Shown: one piece after another, positions 28,269 through 36,510 of the stretch
How the letters are laid out: each line of letters begins with the position of its first letter
Position numbering within the stretch: the first letter of the stretch is position 1
NCBI GenBank assembly: GCA_029977705.1
Contig: JAPOKJ010000023.1
Location: forward strand, 1 to 50,968
Reading direction: 5' to 3'
DNA: 50,968 nt
Origin: Burkholderiales bacterium
Lineage (GTDB): Bacteria > Pseudomonadota > Gammaproteobacteria > Burkholderiales > Burkholderiaceae_E
Made by a program: the position numbers and the translations under genes
The notes under the pieces: model-generated
Told to the model about the DNA's origin: nothing
Databases searched by the model: none
The model's input: the letters and a program-made list of their open reading frames with translations, nothing else

Positions 28269-29333
28269 ATGTGCCCCGACCTTTTGATGCACGCCTGCCG
28301 ATCTGCCCGGGCACTCGTCCTGCTGGCAGGCCTGGCGGGTGGGGTCTTTGTGCCTGCGCTGGCGGCAACGCCGCCAGGCATGCGCCTGATCCCGGCCGGT
28401 GAATTCCTGATGGGCAGCCTCGAGGACTATGCCTGGCCCGAAGAGCGCCCGGCCCACAAGGTGCGCCTGTCCCGGGCCTTCTGGCTCGATGAGACCGAGG
28501 TCACCAATCAGCAGTTCGAGCGCTTCGTGAAGGCCACCGGTTACCGGACGGTCGCCGAGCGGCCGGTCGATCTCGCCGCGCTGATGAAGCAACTGCCGGC
28601 GGGCACGCCGCCGCCGCCCGCCGGGATGCTCAAGCCGGGCTCGCTGATCTTCGTGATGCCCACCGGTGCGGTCGACCTGCGCGACCTGTCGCAGTGGTGG
28701 CGCTGGACGCCGGGCGCCAGCTGGCGTGCGCCCGAAGGGCCGGGCAGCACCCTGGCGCGGCGCGCTGATCATCCGGTGATTCACCTGGCCTGGAAGGATG
28801 CTCAGGCCTACTGTCAGTGGGCGGGCAAACGACTGCCCACCGAAGCGGAATGGGAGCGTGCGGCGCGCGGTGGCGTCGACGGCCTGCCCTATGTCTGGGG
28901 CAGCGACAAGCCGGCCGAAGGCGCGGCCGCCGCGAAGTGGCTGGCCAATATCTGGCAGGGCCTGTTTCCGACCCGCAATCAGGCCAGTGATGGCTTTGCC
29001 TACACCTCACCGGTGCGCAGTTTCAAGCCCAATCCCTATGGGTTGCATGACATGGCGGGCAATGTCTGGGAATGGACCGCCGACTGGTACGACGCGCGTG
29101 CCTATCAGCGTGTGGCCGTGTCTGGCAAGGCCGGTGCTTCGCCCCTGCCGGTGCTGGATCCGGCCGGGCCGTCGCAGCCTCTGGATGCATCGCGGCAGCG
29201 CGCCCAGCGCGGTGGCTCCTTCCTGTGTCACGACAGCTATTGCTCCCGCTATCGGCCGGGTGCGCGGCAGGGCGCCAATGAGGACAGCGCCACCTCGCAT
29301 GCCGGCGTTCGCTGCGCGCGCAGCGTTCCTTAG
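28269..29333 (+). CDS. exported formylglycine-generating-enzyme (SUMF1) homologue
   Basis: About 354 residues with a signal peptide (RALVLLAGLAGGVFVPALAA). The FGE-sulfatase domain follows: MRLIPAGEFLMGS, DETEVTNQQFERFVKATGY, LAWKDAQAYCQWAGKRLPTEAEWERAARGG, and the end RGGSFLCHDSYCSRYRPGAR. Cys320 and Cys325 correspond to the pair that binds copper and does catalysis in true formylglycine-generating enzymes, so it may be active, not just a fold relative. No sulfatase is in the window. A TTG at 28260 or ATG at 28287 are alternative starts. The stop overlaps the convergent GntR gene by four bases. Confidence 0.85.
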   Translation: MCPDLLMHACRSARALVLLAGLAGGVFVPALAATPPGMRLIPAGEFLMGSLEDYAWPEERPAHKVRLSRAFWLDETEVTNQQFERFVKATGYRTVAERPVDLAALMKQLPAGTPPPPAGMLKPGSLIFVMPTGAVDLRDLSQWWRWTPGASWRAPEGPGSTLARRADHPVIHLAWKDAQAYCQWAGKRLPTEAEWERAARGGVDGLPYVWGSDKPAEGAAAAKWLANIWQGLFPTRNQASDGFAYTSPVRSFKPNPYGLHDMAGNVWEWTADWYDARAYQRVAVSGKAGASPLPVLDPAGPSQPLDASRQRAQRGGSFLCHDSYCSRYRPGARQGANEDSATSHAGVRCARSVP

Positions 29334-29989
29334 TCCCTCTGGCGCAGCCGCTTGAGCATGAACTCGGCGGCCTGGGTCAGATGCTGGTGCACCAGCTTGC
29401 CGGCCTTCTCGGCCTTGCCCTGGGCGATTGCCTCGATGATGGCCTCGTGCTGGTCCCAGATGTTGCGCGGGCGTTCGTCACGCATCAGCACCTCGCCCAT
29501 CACCCGTTGCGTCGCCGTCCAGTGGCTGTCCATCGAGGGCGCGATCAACTGATTGCCCGACAACTCATAGATGAACTGATGGAATTTCTGGTCGGCCGCG
29601 ATCATGCGGGCCACCGAGCCGCTGGCCACGGCCTTGCGGCCTGCCTCGATGAGGGCCGGCCCCTGCTTGCGGGCGCGATCGGCCTGGCGGGTGGCAGCCA
29701 GCGAGGCGGCCAGCCCTTCGATGGCGCTGCGGATCTCGTACATCTGCTCGACATGGTCCAGATCCATGGCGGCAACGATCAGTCCACGACCCGGGGCATC
29801 GGTCAGCACCCCCTGGTTGCGCAGCAGCAGCAAGGCCTGCTGAACTGGCTGCCGCGATACGCCCAGCGCCTGGGCGATGGACTCCTGTATCACGCGCGTG
29901 CCGGCTGGCATGCGGCCCTCGAGGATCTCGGCCAGGATGGCGTCGCGCACCTGCTCGACCAGGCTTGGCGCCGTGCTCAGTTCCTTCAT
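29330..29989 (-). CDS. GntR/FadR-family transcriptional regulator
   Basis: A 219-residue regulator. The N-terminal winged helix-turn-helix spans LVEQVRDAILAEILEGRMPAGTRVIQESIAQALGVSRQPVQQALLLLRNQGVL, and residues about 80-215 form an all-helical FCD ligand domain (MYEIRSAIEGLAASLA, DQKFHQFIYELSGN). It probably senses an organic acid or CoA ester. Its ATG overlaps the stop of the ThDP enzyme gene (ATGA, 29986-29989). The palindrome in the divergent promoter at 31755-31766 is the likely operator. Confidence 0.9.
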   Translation of the reverse strand: MKELSTAPSLVEQVRDAILAEILEGRMPAGTRVIQESIAQALGVSRQPVQQALLLLRNQGVLTDAPGRGLIVAAMDLDHVEQMYEIRSAIEGLAASLAATRQADRARKQGPALIEAGRKAVASGSVARMIAADQKFHQFIYELSGNQLIAPSMDSHWTATQRVMGEVLMRDERPRNIWDQHEAIIEAIAQGKAEKAGKLVHQHLTQAAEFMLKRLRQRD

Positions 29990-31722
29990 GGGGCACCCAC
30001 CGGTTTGGCGCGCCAGGCCTGCTCGGCCTGATCCCAGGCTTCGAGCGCCTGCAGATCAGGCACCCAGGCCAGGCCGGACTTGGCATCCGAGGAGGCAGCC
30101 TCCGGGGTGACCAGCACATCGAGCAGGGCCGGCCGGTGGGCCAATGCGCGTTCGATGGCCGCCGGCAGGTCTTCGGCCCGCTCGACGCGTTCGCCGTGCA
30201 GGCCGAAGGCGCGTGCCATGGCCGCATGATCGGCAAACTGCAGGCGCGTGCCCACCACCTTGCCGTGCGTCTCCTGCTGGTCGCGCACCTCGATGGCCCA
30301 GGAGCCGTTGTTGGCCACCACGATCAGCACCGGCGCCTTGTGGCGCGCTGCCGTATCGATCTCCATGGCGTTGAAGCCGAATGAGCCATCGCCGGTGGCC
30401 ACCACCACGGTCCGCTCCGGACAGGCCAGGCTGGCGGCCACACCGAAGGGCGTACCGATGCCGATGCAGCCCAGGGACCCTGGATCCATGTATGTGCTTG
30501 CTGGCAGGCCCACCCTTGCAAAGCTGAGGAAGTCGCCGCCATCGGCGATCACGATGGCATCATCGGGCAAGGCATCGCGCAGGGCTGCGAGCACACGGTT
30601 CGGGTGCATCAGGCCATCGCTGCCGGGCGCCGCATTGCGCATCGACTGGAGCAGCTTGCCGGCACGTTCCTGGTGCTTGCTGCGCACCCGGGCGGCCCAG
30701 TCATGGTCGGTCGCACTGACCCGCCCCCTGGCCGCCTCGACGATCGCCTGCAAGGCCAGTGTGGGCGTGGCAAACACTTCCACCGCGCCACGCCGGTTGT
30801 CGCGCAACTCGCCTGCGCAATCACCGATGCGCAGCAGGCGTGCCGGGCCGAACACGGCCGGTGAACCATAGGCGAGCTGGAAGTCCAGGCGCCGGCCGAC
30901 CGTGATGATCAGATCGGCCTCGCCCATCACCGAGCCGCGCATGGCGGCGACGACGGCCGGATGGTCTTCGGGCAGCAGGCCGCGGCTCTCGCTGGTGTCC
31001 AGGTAGAGCGCATCGAGCTGCTCGAGCAGGGCGCGCAGGGGTGCAGCCGCCCCCCGTGCGCCGCGACCCGATATGAACAGGGGCCGGCGCGCACTGAAGA
31101 GCAGGTCCACCGCCTGTGCCACCGCCTGCGGGTCAGGCATCAGGCGCAGCGCCGGCTTGGCTGCCAGGTGCTCGTCACGCTGCATCGCGGCGGGGACCTC
31201 GGCACGCTGCGTGTCGACCGGAAAGTCCAGATAGACCGGACCCGGCTCGCCGGCCTGGCCGAAGGCCCGAGCAATCGCCTCGTCGAGCTCCTGCGCCACC
31301 AGTTCCGGCTGGCGGATGGTGCGGGCGTAGCGGGTGATCGGTCGCACGAAGGCGGTGTGGTCCATGTCCTGCAGGGCGCCGCGATTGTCCTGCGCCCGTG
31401 GCGGCACGCCCGACATCACCAGCACTGGTGCGCGGGCGACATGGGCGTTGGCGATGCCGGTCATGGCATTGGTCACGCCCGGGCCGGCAGTGATCAGGGC
31501 CACCCCCAGCATGCCGGTCAGCTCGGCATGGGCATGGGCCATGTACACCGCAGCGCGCTCGTCGCGCACGTCGATGATCCGGATGCCGACCCGGTCCAGC
31601 TGCATCCAGATCGGCATGATGTGGCCGCCGCACAGGGCAAAGACGCGGTCGACGCCGCGCGCCTTCAGGCAACGGGCGATGACGGCAGCGGCGGATTGGT
31701 CGGTGATGACAGGTGGGGCCAT
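29986..31722 (-). CDS. thiamine-diphosphate-dependent enzyme, acetolactate-synthase-like
   Basis: A 578-residue ThDP enzyme with the three-domain acetolactate-synthase/oxalyl-CoA decarboxylase fold. The catalytic Glu is in DVRDERAAVYMAHA; the middle domain holds PLFISGRGARGAAAP; the cofactor motif is GDGSFGFNAMEIDTAARHKAPVLIVVANN. The C-terminal SGLAWVPDLQALEAWD segment is seen in catabolic members, not the biosynthetic ilv enzymes. With a CoA ligase divergent and a GntR gene coupled, a 2-hydroxyacyl-CoA lyase or 2-oxoacid decarboxylase role is an inference. A second, more distant copy is at 41229-42881. Confidence 0.88.
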   Translation of the reverse strand: MAPPVITDQSAAAVIARCLKARGVDRVFALCGGHIMPIWMQLDRVGIRIIDVRDERAAVYMAHAHAELTGMLGVALITAGPGVTNAMTGIANAHVARAPVLVMSGVPPRAQDNRGALQDMDHTAFVRPITRYARTIRQPELVAQELDEAIARAFGQAGEPGPVYLDFPVDTQRAEVPAAMQRDEHLAAKPALRLMPDPQAVAQAVDLLFSARRPLFISGRGARGAAAPLRALLEQLDALYLDTSESRGLLPEDHPAVVAAMRGSVMGEADLIITVGRRLDFQLAYGSPAVFGPARLLRIGDCAGELRDNRRGAVEVFATPTLALQAIVEAARGRVSATDHDWAARVRSKHQERAGKLLQSMRNAAPGSDGLMHPNRVLAALRDALPDDAIVIADGGDFLSFARVGLPASTYMDPGSLGCIGIGTPFGVAASLACPERTVVVATGDGSFGFNAMEIDTAARHKAPVLIVVANNGSWAIEVRDQQETHGKVVGTRLQFADHAAMARAFGLHGERVERAEDLPAAIERALAHRPALLDVLVTPEAASSDAKSGLAWVPDLQALEAWDQAEQAWRAKPVGAP

Positions 31723-31748
31723 GGCTTTGCTGGTTGTGGTCCGGATAC

Positions 31749-31778
31749 TTGAACTCTGAATTCAGAATGCGATATTAT
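31749..31778 (+). promoter_or_regulatory. sigma-70 promoter with embedded palindromic operator
   Basis: TTGAAC (31749-31754), an 18-base spacer and TATTAT (31773-31778) form a good promoter for the acyl-CoA ligase. A perfect 12-base palindrome TCTGAATTCAGA (31755-31766) lies in the spacer, where a bound repressor would block polymerase and also cover the divergent start region of the ThDP gene. The GntR protein at 29330-29989 is the obvious candidate. Confidence 0.65.
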
Positions 31779-31802
31779 TGCCGCTCCGATCCCCCGAAGT
31801 CA

Positions 31803-33377
31803 ATGCCCATGACGCAGCTGCTCACCCTGGCCGATGCCCTGCAGGCCCATGCCCGATTGCAACCCGACAAGCTGGCGGTGCGCGACAGCCGCCGCAGCCT
31901 CACTTATGCGCAGTGGTGGGCGCGAACCTGTGCCCTGTCGGCAGGTCTGCTCGCGCTCGGCCTGCGCAAGGGCGACCGCGTTGCGCTGCTGGCCTACAAC
32001 CGGATCGAATGGATGGAAATCTATGCCGCGCTGTCCCATGCCGGCCTGGTGGCGGTACCCATCAACTTTCGTCTGTCCAGCACCGAGATCGCCTATATCG
32101 TCAACGACAGCGAGGCAGCAGCCGTCATCGTCCAGGATGAGTTGTGCCCCGCCCTCGAGGCGGCGCGTGCTGATCTCAAACTGGCCGCCGGCCGCTTCGT
32201 CCAGCTCGGTGGCACGCCGGCCGGCATCTGGCGCGGCTATGAATCCCTGATCGGGCAGGCTGCTGGTGCCATGGCCGGCGGTCAGTCCTGTGCCGACGAC
32301 TGCTTTGCGCTGATGTACACCTCCGGCACCACCGGCCGGCCCAAGGGCGTGATCCGCAGCCATGCCGGCAACGCACTGATCGCGACCGCGACAGCCCTGG
32401 AGATGGGCTTCACGCGCGATGATCGCGGCCTGCTGGTGATGCCGATGTGCCACGCCAACTCGCTCTACTTCAGCCTGACCTTCGCCTACCTGGGCGCGAG
32501 CATGGTGATCGACGACCGGCGCAGCTTCGATCCGCAGGCGGTGCTGGCCACGCTGGCGGGTGAGCAGATCAGCTTCACCTCGCTGGTGCCGACCCACTAC
32601 ATCATGATGCTCGGCCTGCCCGAATCGGTGTGGCAGCAGCATGATGTGCATGCGGTGCAAAAGCTGCTCGTGTCCTCGGCGCCGGCGCGCAAGGACACCA
32701 AACTGAAGATCATGGCGCGTTTTCCGTCCTCGCGGCTGTTCGAGCTGTACGGCTCGACCGAGGCCGGTTGGGTCAGCTTGCTGCGACCCGACGAACAGCT
32801 TGACCGGCTCGGCTCGGTGGGCCGGGAGTGGGCCGGCTCAGGCGCGATCCGCTTTCTGGATCCGGACGGGCGCGAAGTGCCGGATGGCGAGGTGGGCGAG
32901 TTGTATTCGCGAACCGCTTATGTGTTCGACGGCTACTGGAAAAATCCGGCCAAGACCGCCGAGGCCTTCCGGGGCGCCTGGTGCTCGGTGGGTGACATGG
33001 GCTATCGCGATGCCGACGGCTACATCCACCTGGTCGACCGCAAGAGCAACATGATCATCAGCGGCGGCGAAAACATCTACCCCTCCGAGGTCGAGGGCGT
33101 GCTGGGCGCCCATCCGAAAGTGCGCGATGTGGCCGTCATCGGGGTACCCGACGAGAAATGGGGCGAGCTGGTGCAGGCGGTGGTGGTGCTGCACGGGGGC
33201 GAGCAGGCCGGCGAGCAGGAACTGATCGACTGGTGCCGGGAGCGCATGGCCGGTTTCAAGCGCCCCAGGTCGGTTCTTTTCATGCGCGATGACCAGATGC
33301 CGCGCACGGCCACCGGCAAGATCCTGCACCGCGTGCTGCGCGACCGGCTGGCCAGCGGCGAACCGGTGACCCCATGA
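31803..33377 (+). CDS. AMP-binding acyl-CoA synthetase
   Basis: A 524-residue adenylate-forming ligase. Motifs: LMYTSGTTGRPKGVIRSH, FELYGSTEAG, GYWKNPAKTAEAF, DRKSNMIISGGENIYPSEVEG and catalytic lysine in PRTATGKILHRVL. I place the start at ATG 31803 (MPMTQLLTLADALQ); the second ATG at 31809 is equally close to typical N-termini. It diverges from the ThDP enzyme gene across 80 bases holding a promoter and palindrome, so the pair is probably co-controlled. Acid substrate unknown. Confidence 0.92.
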   Translation: MPMTQLLTLADALQAHARLQPDKLAVRDSRRSLTYAQWWARTCALSAGLLALGLRKGDRVALLAYNRIEWMEIYAALSHAGLVAVPINFRLSSTEIAYIVNDSEAAAVIVQDELCPALEAARADLKLAAGRFVQLGGTPAGIWRGYESLIGQAAGAMAGGQSCADDCFALMYTSGTTGRPKGVIRSHAGNALIATATALEMGFTRDDRGLLVMPMCHANSLYFSLTFAYLGASMVIDDRRSFDPQAVLATLAGEQISFTSLVPTHYIMMLGLPESVWQQHDVHAVQKLLVSSAPARKDTKLKIMARFPSSRLFELYGSTEAGWVSLLRPDEQLDRLGSVGREWAGSGAIRFLDPDGREVPDGEVGELYSRTAYVFDGYWKNPAKTAEAFRGAWCSVGDMGYRDADGYIHLVDRKSNMIISGGENIYPSEVEGVLGAHPKVRDVAVIGVPDEKWGELVQAVVVLHGGEQAGEQELIDWCRERMAGFKRPRSVLFMRDDQMPRTATGKILHRVLRDRLASGEPVTP

Positions 33378-33382
33378 ACGCA

Positions 33383-33414
33383 ACGGCCCGCCGGGTCTGA
33401 CCTGGGCGGGCCGT
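33383..33414 (+). terminator. GC-rich hairpin after the acyl-CoA synthetase gene
   Basis: ACGGCCCGCC (33383-33392) pairs perfectly with GGCGGGCCGT (33405-33414) around a 12-base loop, just after the stop of the + strand gene and before the convergent terC-family gene. No T run follows, so its strength as a terminator is uncertain. Confidence 0.45.
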
Positions 33415-33475
33415 GGGTTGAGGGGCCATCGGGTGGGGGGCCGGCATGCCGGCCTGCCTGTCCGCCAGGGGCGGA

Positions 33476-34165
33476 TCAGTCCTCCTTCTTGGCCGCGTTG
33501 GCCTTCTTGTACATCATCCAGGCGATGCCCAGCGTCACCAGCGTGATGATGCCGATCACGACCTTGCTGTAGGCGTGATAGGGGTCGGTATAGGGCTTGA
33601 GCAGGTTTTCTTCCCACATCATCAGTCCGGCCGTCCAGCCGAGCAGGGCGACACCGATCCAGATCACGATCGGAAAGCGCTCCATCAGCTTGAGAACGAT
33701 GGTCGAGCCAAAGACCACGATCGGAATGCTCAGGAACAGGCCGATGATCACCATCACCAGGTCGCCCCCGGCGGCCGCGGCCACCGCCAGCACATTGTCC
33801 AGGCCCATCACCGCATCGGCGATCATGATGGTCTTCATGGCGCCCCAGAAACTCGTGCTGGCCTCGCCATGAGAATCGTCGTCATCACCCTCGGCCACCA
33901 GCTGGATCGCGATCCAGACCAGCAGCAGGCCACCGATGAACTTGAGGCCCGGAATCTTGAGCAGGTAGACCACGACCACGGTCATGACGACGCGGACCGC
34001 GATGGCGCCGAAGGTGCCCCAGATGATCGCCTTCTTCTGGTGTTGCGCGGGCAGGTTGCGCGCCGCCATCGCGATGACGATGGCGTTGTCGCCGGACAGG
34101 ACGAGATTGAGCAGCATGATCGCGCCAAGGGCGGACCAGAACTGCGGGGTTGACAGCATTTCCAT
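33476..34165 (-). CDS. TerC/YjbE-family membrane protein, probable metal exporter
   Basis: A 229-residue membrane protein with about seven helices. The TerC hallmark LVLSGDNAIVIAMAARNL in helix 1-2 and its partner VMGLDNVLAVAAAAGGD carry the conserved acidic residues; a charged loop EGDDDDSHGEAS separates the two halves. The TerC superfamily is tied to manganese efflux and metalation of exported enzymes. Upstream lies a yybP-ykoY-type riboswitch, which binds Mn(II) and usually turns on such genes, so manganese is the likely metal. It converges on the acyl-CoA synthetase gene. Confidence 0.93.
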   Translation of the reverse strand: MEMLSTPQFWSALGAIMLLNLVLSGDNAIVIAMAARNLPAQHQKKAIIWGTFGAIAVRVVMTVVVVYLLKIPGLKFIGGLLLVWIAIQLVAEGDDDDSHGEASTSFWGAMKTIMIADAVMGLDNVLAVAAAAGGDLVMVIIGLFLSIPIVVFGSTIVLKLMERFPIVIWIGVALLGWTAGLMMWEENLLKPYTDPYHAYSKVVIGIITLVTLGIAWMMYKKANAAKKED

Positions 34166-34197
34166 AGCGTTCCAGGGTCTTGAAGGGATTCAGGATC

Positions 34198-34332
34198 GAA
34201 TCAAGGTCTCGCGGACACCCGGCCGCTGTGCGGCTGGATGCTGACAGTCCCGGACCCCCTGACGCCTGGCGGGCGCCGGTGAACGTGTTGACGGAACGGC
34301 CTTCTGGTGGGACCCACTACTCCCCTTGATGG
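34198..34332 (-). ncRNA. yybP-ykoY-type manganese riboswitch
   Basis: The leader of the terC-family gene carries the motif's marks on the minus strand: P1 arms ATCAAGG (34330-34324) and CCTTGAT (34206-34200), the loop element AAGGGGAGTAG right after the 5' arm, an internal CCGTCAACACG segment, and CGAGACCTT at the 3' end. Published yybP-ykoY aptamers bind Mn(II) between the two conserved loops. A TAGAAT -10 at 34342-34337 puts the transcript start near the first P1 base. About 32 bases separate the aptamer from the start codon, so control of translation is likely. Confidence 0.85.
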
Positions 34333-34339
34333 CGGCATT

Positions 34340-35281
34340 CTAAACCAAGGCCCTGGCCGGCAACTTGGTGGAATCCGCAGGGCGCGACCCGCCCGAGGCG
34401 CGCTTGCGCTGCCCACGAAAGTGTTGCTTGATCGCCTGGGTGAAGGCCTGACGCGGGTGGGTGGCGCGCTCGAGCAGGCCGACTCGCCGCTCGACATGCT
34501 GGCCCGGGATCTCGAGCACGCGCAGGCCCCGGTCGCGACCCCAGTCGACGTTGGCCAGCTTCGGGATGATCGACACCCCATAACCCTGGCGCACCAGTGC
34601 CACCAGGGTTTCCACCGAATTGACCTCCAGCTCCTCGCGTACCTGCAGCCGGCAACGGCTGAGCACCTCGGAGACCAGGTCGCCGGTCCACAACTGGCGG
34701 TCAAAGCGCAGGAAGGGCGCCTGGCGCAGGATCTCGTGGGGATGGCTGTCGAGCCGGAACGGCGCGCGGCGCGGCACGATCAGCACCATCGGTTCACTGT
34801 ACAGCGGGCTCCAGTGCAGGCTGGCCGGCAGGGGTCGGGGTGACTGGGTGGTGATGGCGGCGTCGAGCTCGCCGGCCTCGACACGCTGGGCAAAGGCCGC
34901 GCTCTGCCCGGCAAACAGGCGCACCACCAGGGCAGGATGATCGCGCCGGATCTGCCACAGGGCATCGGCGAAGGCGCCCATCAGGGCCGACACCAGGGCG
35001 CCGACGGCAACGGTTCCGGCCATGCCATCGTGGCGCACATCGGTCATGGCCTGGTAGCGGGCCAGCAGGTCCTGGGCCTGCGGCACCAGGGCGCGGCCGG
35101 CGCTGTTGAGCACGATGCTGCGGGCCCGGCGGTCGAACAGGCTGTAGCCCAGCCCGGTCTCGAGGGCCCGGATCTGCAGGCCCACGGCAGCGGCGCTCAG
35201 GCCGACCTCGGCCCCGGCGGCGGCAAAGCTGCCCTGGCGGGCAACGCTCAGGAAGGTGCTGAACTGGCGGATCGATGACAT
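34340..35281 (-). CDS. LysR-family transcriptional regulator
   Basis: A 313-residue LTTR. The N-terminal helix-turn-helix is FSTFLSVARQGSFAAAGAEVGLSAAAVGLQIRALETGLGYSLFDRRAR; the effector domain begins near 90 (GTVAVGALVSALMG). It is divergent from the SdhB-like gene of the eight-gene operon across 116 bases, the classic arrangement for a LysR activator of the adjacent operon, so an intermediate of that pathway is the likely ligand. Its 3' end overlaps the promoter of the riboswitch. Confidence 0.93.
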   Translation of the reverse strand: MSSIRQFSTFLSVARQGSFAAAGAEVGLSAAAVGLQIRALETGLGYSLFDRRARSIVLNSAGRALVPQAQDLLARYQAMTDVRHDGMAGTVAVGALVSALMGAFADALWQIRRDHPALVVRLFAGQSAAFAQRVEAGELDAAITTQSPRPLPASLHWSPLYSEPMVLIVPRRAPFRLDSHPHEILRQAPFLRFDRQLWTGDLVSEVLSRCRLQVREELEVNSVETLVALVRQGYGVSIIPKLANVDWGRDRGLRVLEIPGQHVERRVGLLERATHPRQAFTQAIKQHFRGQRKRASGGSRPADSTKLPARALV

Positions 35282-35342
35282 CTGGGCATGGGCACAGGAA
35301 TTCTTATGCCTGCATGGTTATAGACAAAGAATTACTTTATCT

Positions 35343-35391
35343 CAAGACAAGCATTACTGGCTTGGCCGCGCCCTGTCTTGTCGCTCATAAT
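35343..35391 (+). promoter_or_regulatory. divergent LysR-controlled promoter of the sdh/fum-like operon
   Basis: TTGGCC (35362-35367), an 18-base spacer and CATAAT (35386-35391) form a candidate promoter a few bases ahead of the SdhB-like ATG at 35398. An inverted repeat CAAGACA (35343-35349) and TGTCTTG (35374-35380) flanks the -35, and ATTAC/ATTACT direct repeats precede it. The placement suits LysR binding, but the CAAGACA pair is wider than a single T-N11-A site. Confidence 0.45.
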
Positions 35392-35397
35392 CGCTGC

Positions 35398-36165
35398 ATG
35401 AGCACAGCCCCAGACCACGTCCCCTCCACAGCAATGTCGGCCGGCCCCGCCGGGCTGCTGCGGGTGCGCATCTGGCGGGGCGATGCACAGGGCGCCTTCC
35501 AGGCCTATGAGGTGCCGCGCCTGCCCAGCCAGACCGTGCTCGATGTCGTCACCCATGTGCAGCGCGCCATCGACCCCTCGCTCAGTTACCGCTTCTCGTG
35601 CCGGGTCGGCATGTGCGGCTCCTGCGCCATGACCGTCAATGGCGTGGCCCGCTGGACCTGCCGCACCCATGTGTCCAAGGTTGCCGCGGATGGCGAGCTC
35701 GAGCTGGCACCCCTGTCGCACCTGCCCGTCGTCAAGGACCTGGCAACCGACATGAGCGGCTTTTTCGACAAGTGGGCGCAGGCCCGCGGCCAGTTCAAGG
35801 GCGAGCGTGACCGGCACCAGGACTTTTCCCGTGTCGACCCCCAGTCGCCGCAGCGCCGTGCGGCCGATGCCGGCATCGAGTGCATCGGCTGCGGCGTCTG
35901 CCATGCTTCCTGCGACACCGTGGCCTGGCGGCCCGATTATCTCGGCCCGGCAGCCCTGAACCGCGCCTGGACCCTGATCAACGACGAGCGCGATCGCGCC
36001 GGCAACGAACGCCTGAGGGCGGTGGCGGGCGATGCCGGTTGCCATGCCTGCCACAGCCACACCACCTGCTCGGAGCGCTGCCCGAAGGGCATCGAGCCGA
36101 CCGCCGGCATCAGCGGCCTCAAGCGCCTGGCAGCGCGTGCGGCCCTGCGCGGAGAACTCGATTGA
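35398..36165 (+). CDS. succinate dehydrogenase/fumarate reductase-like iron-sulfur subunit
   Basis: A 255-residue SdhB homologue. The [2Fe-2S] site is Cys68, Cys73, Cys76 and Cys88 (SCRVGMCGSC...C). The [4Fe-4S]/[3Fe-4S] cysteines are Cys162, Cys165, Cys168, Cys172 and Cys215/Cys218, Cys224, Cys228 followed by Pro. Cys172 lacks the usual following Pro (SCDT). It would pass electrons from the flavoprotein at 39502 to the membrane subunits just downstream. The gene is first in the operon, and the next gene overlaps its stop. Confidence 0.93.
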   Translation: MSTAPDHVPSTAMSAGPAGLLRVRIWRGDAQGAFQAYEVPRLPSQTVLDVVTHVQRAIDPSLSYRFSCRVGMCGSCAMTVNGVARWTCRTHVSKVAADGELELAPLSHLPVVKDLATDMSGFFDKWAQARGQFKGERDRHQDFSRVDPQSPQRRAADAGIECIGCGVCHASCDTVAWRPDYLGPAALNRAWTLINDERDRAGNERLRAVAGDAGCHACHSHTTCSERCPKGIEPTAGISGLKRLAARAALRGELD

Positions 36166-36506
36166 AGGCGTCCACCCAGGCCCGTCTCTGGTATGCCCAG
36201 CGCATCAGCGCCATGGTGCTGGCGCTGTGCGTGGTCGTGCACCTGCTCACCATCCTGGTGGCCATGCGAGGAGGCCTTTCCGGGGCCGAAATCCTTGCCC
36301 GCACCCGCGGCAATACCGCCTTTGCGCTGTTCTATGCGCTGTTCCTGCTCAGCGCCGTGATCCATGCTCCGATCGGGCTGGCGCGCATCGCCGAAGAGTG
36401 GCTGCAATGGCGCGGCCGGTCCCTGGGCCTGGCCCTGCTGGCCTTTGTCGTGCTGCTGCTGGTGATCGGCGCCCGTGCCATCTGGGGGGTCTATGCCGGC
36501 CAGTAG
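36162..36506 (+). CDS. Sdh-like cytochrome b membrane subunit (first)
   Basis: A 114-residue membrane protein with three hydrophobic helices. YAQRISAMVLALCVVVHLL resembles the quinone-side HRxSG helix of SdhC, and AVIHAPIGLARIAEEWLQW resembles the haem-ligand helix. I start it at TTG 36162, which overlaps the SdhB-like stop (TTGA) and has GGAGA upstream. It would anchor the dehydrogenase to the membrane and pass electrons to quinone. Confidence 0.8.
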   Translation: MKASTQARLWYAQRISAMVLALCVVVHLLTILVAMRGGLSGAEILARTRGNTAFALFYALFLLSAVIHAPIGLARIAEEWLQWRGRSLGLALLAFVVLLLVIGARAIWGVYAGQ

Positions 36507-36510
36507 GTCC

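Noticed and set aside
33439-33454. Perfect 16-bp palindrome GGCCGGCATGCCGGCC
   Set aside because: It lies in a very GC-rich convergent gap, where such palindromes arise often; no neighbour suggests a function beyond a weak terminator.
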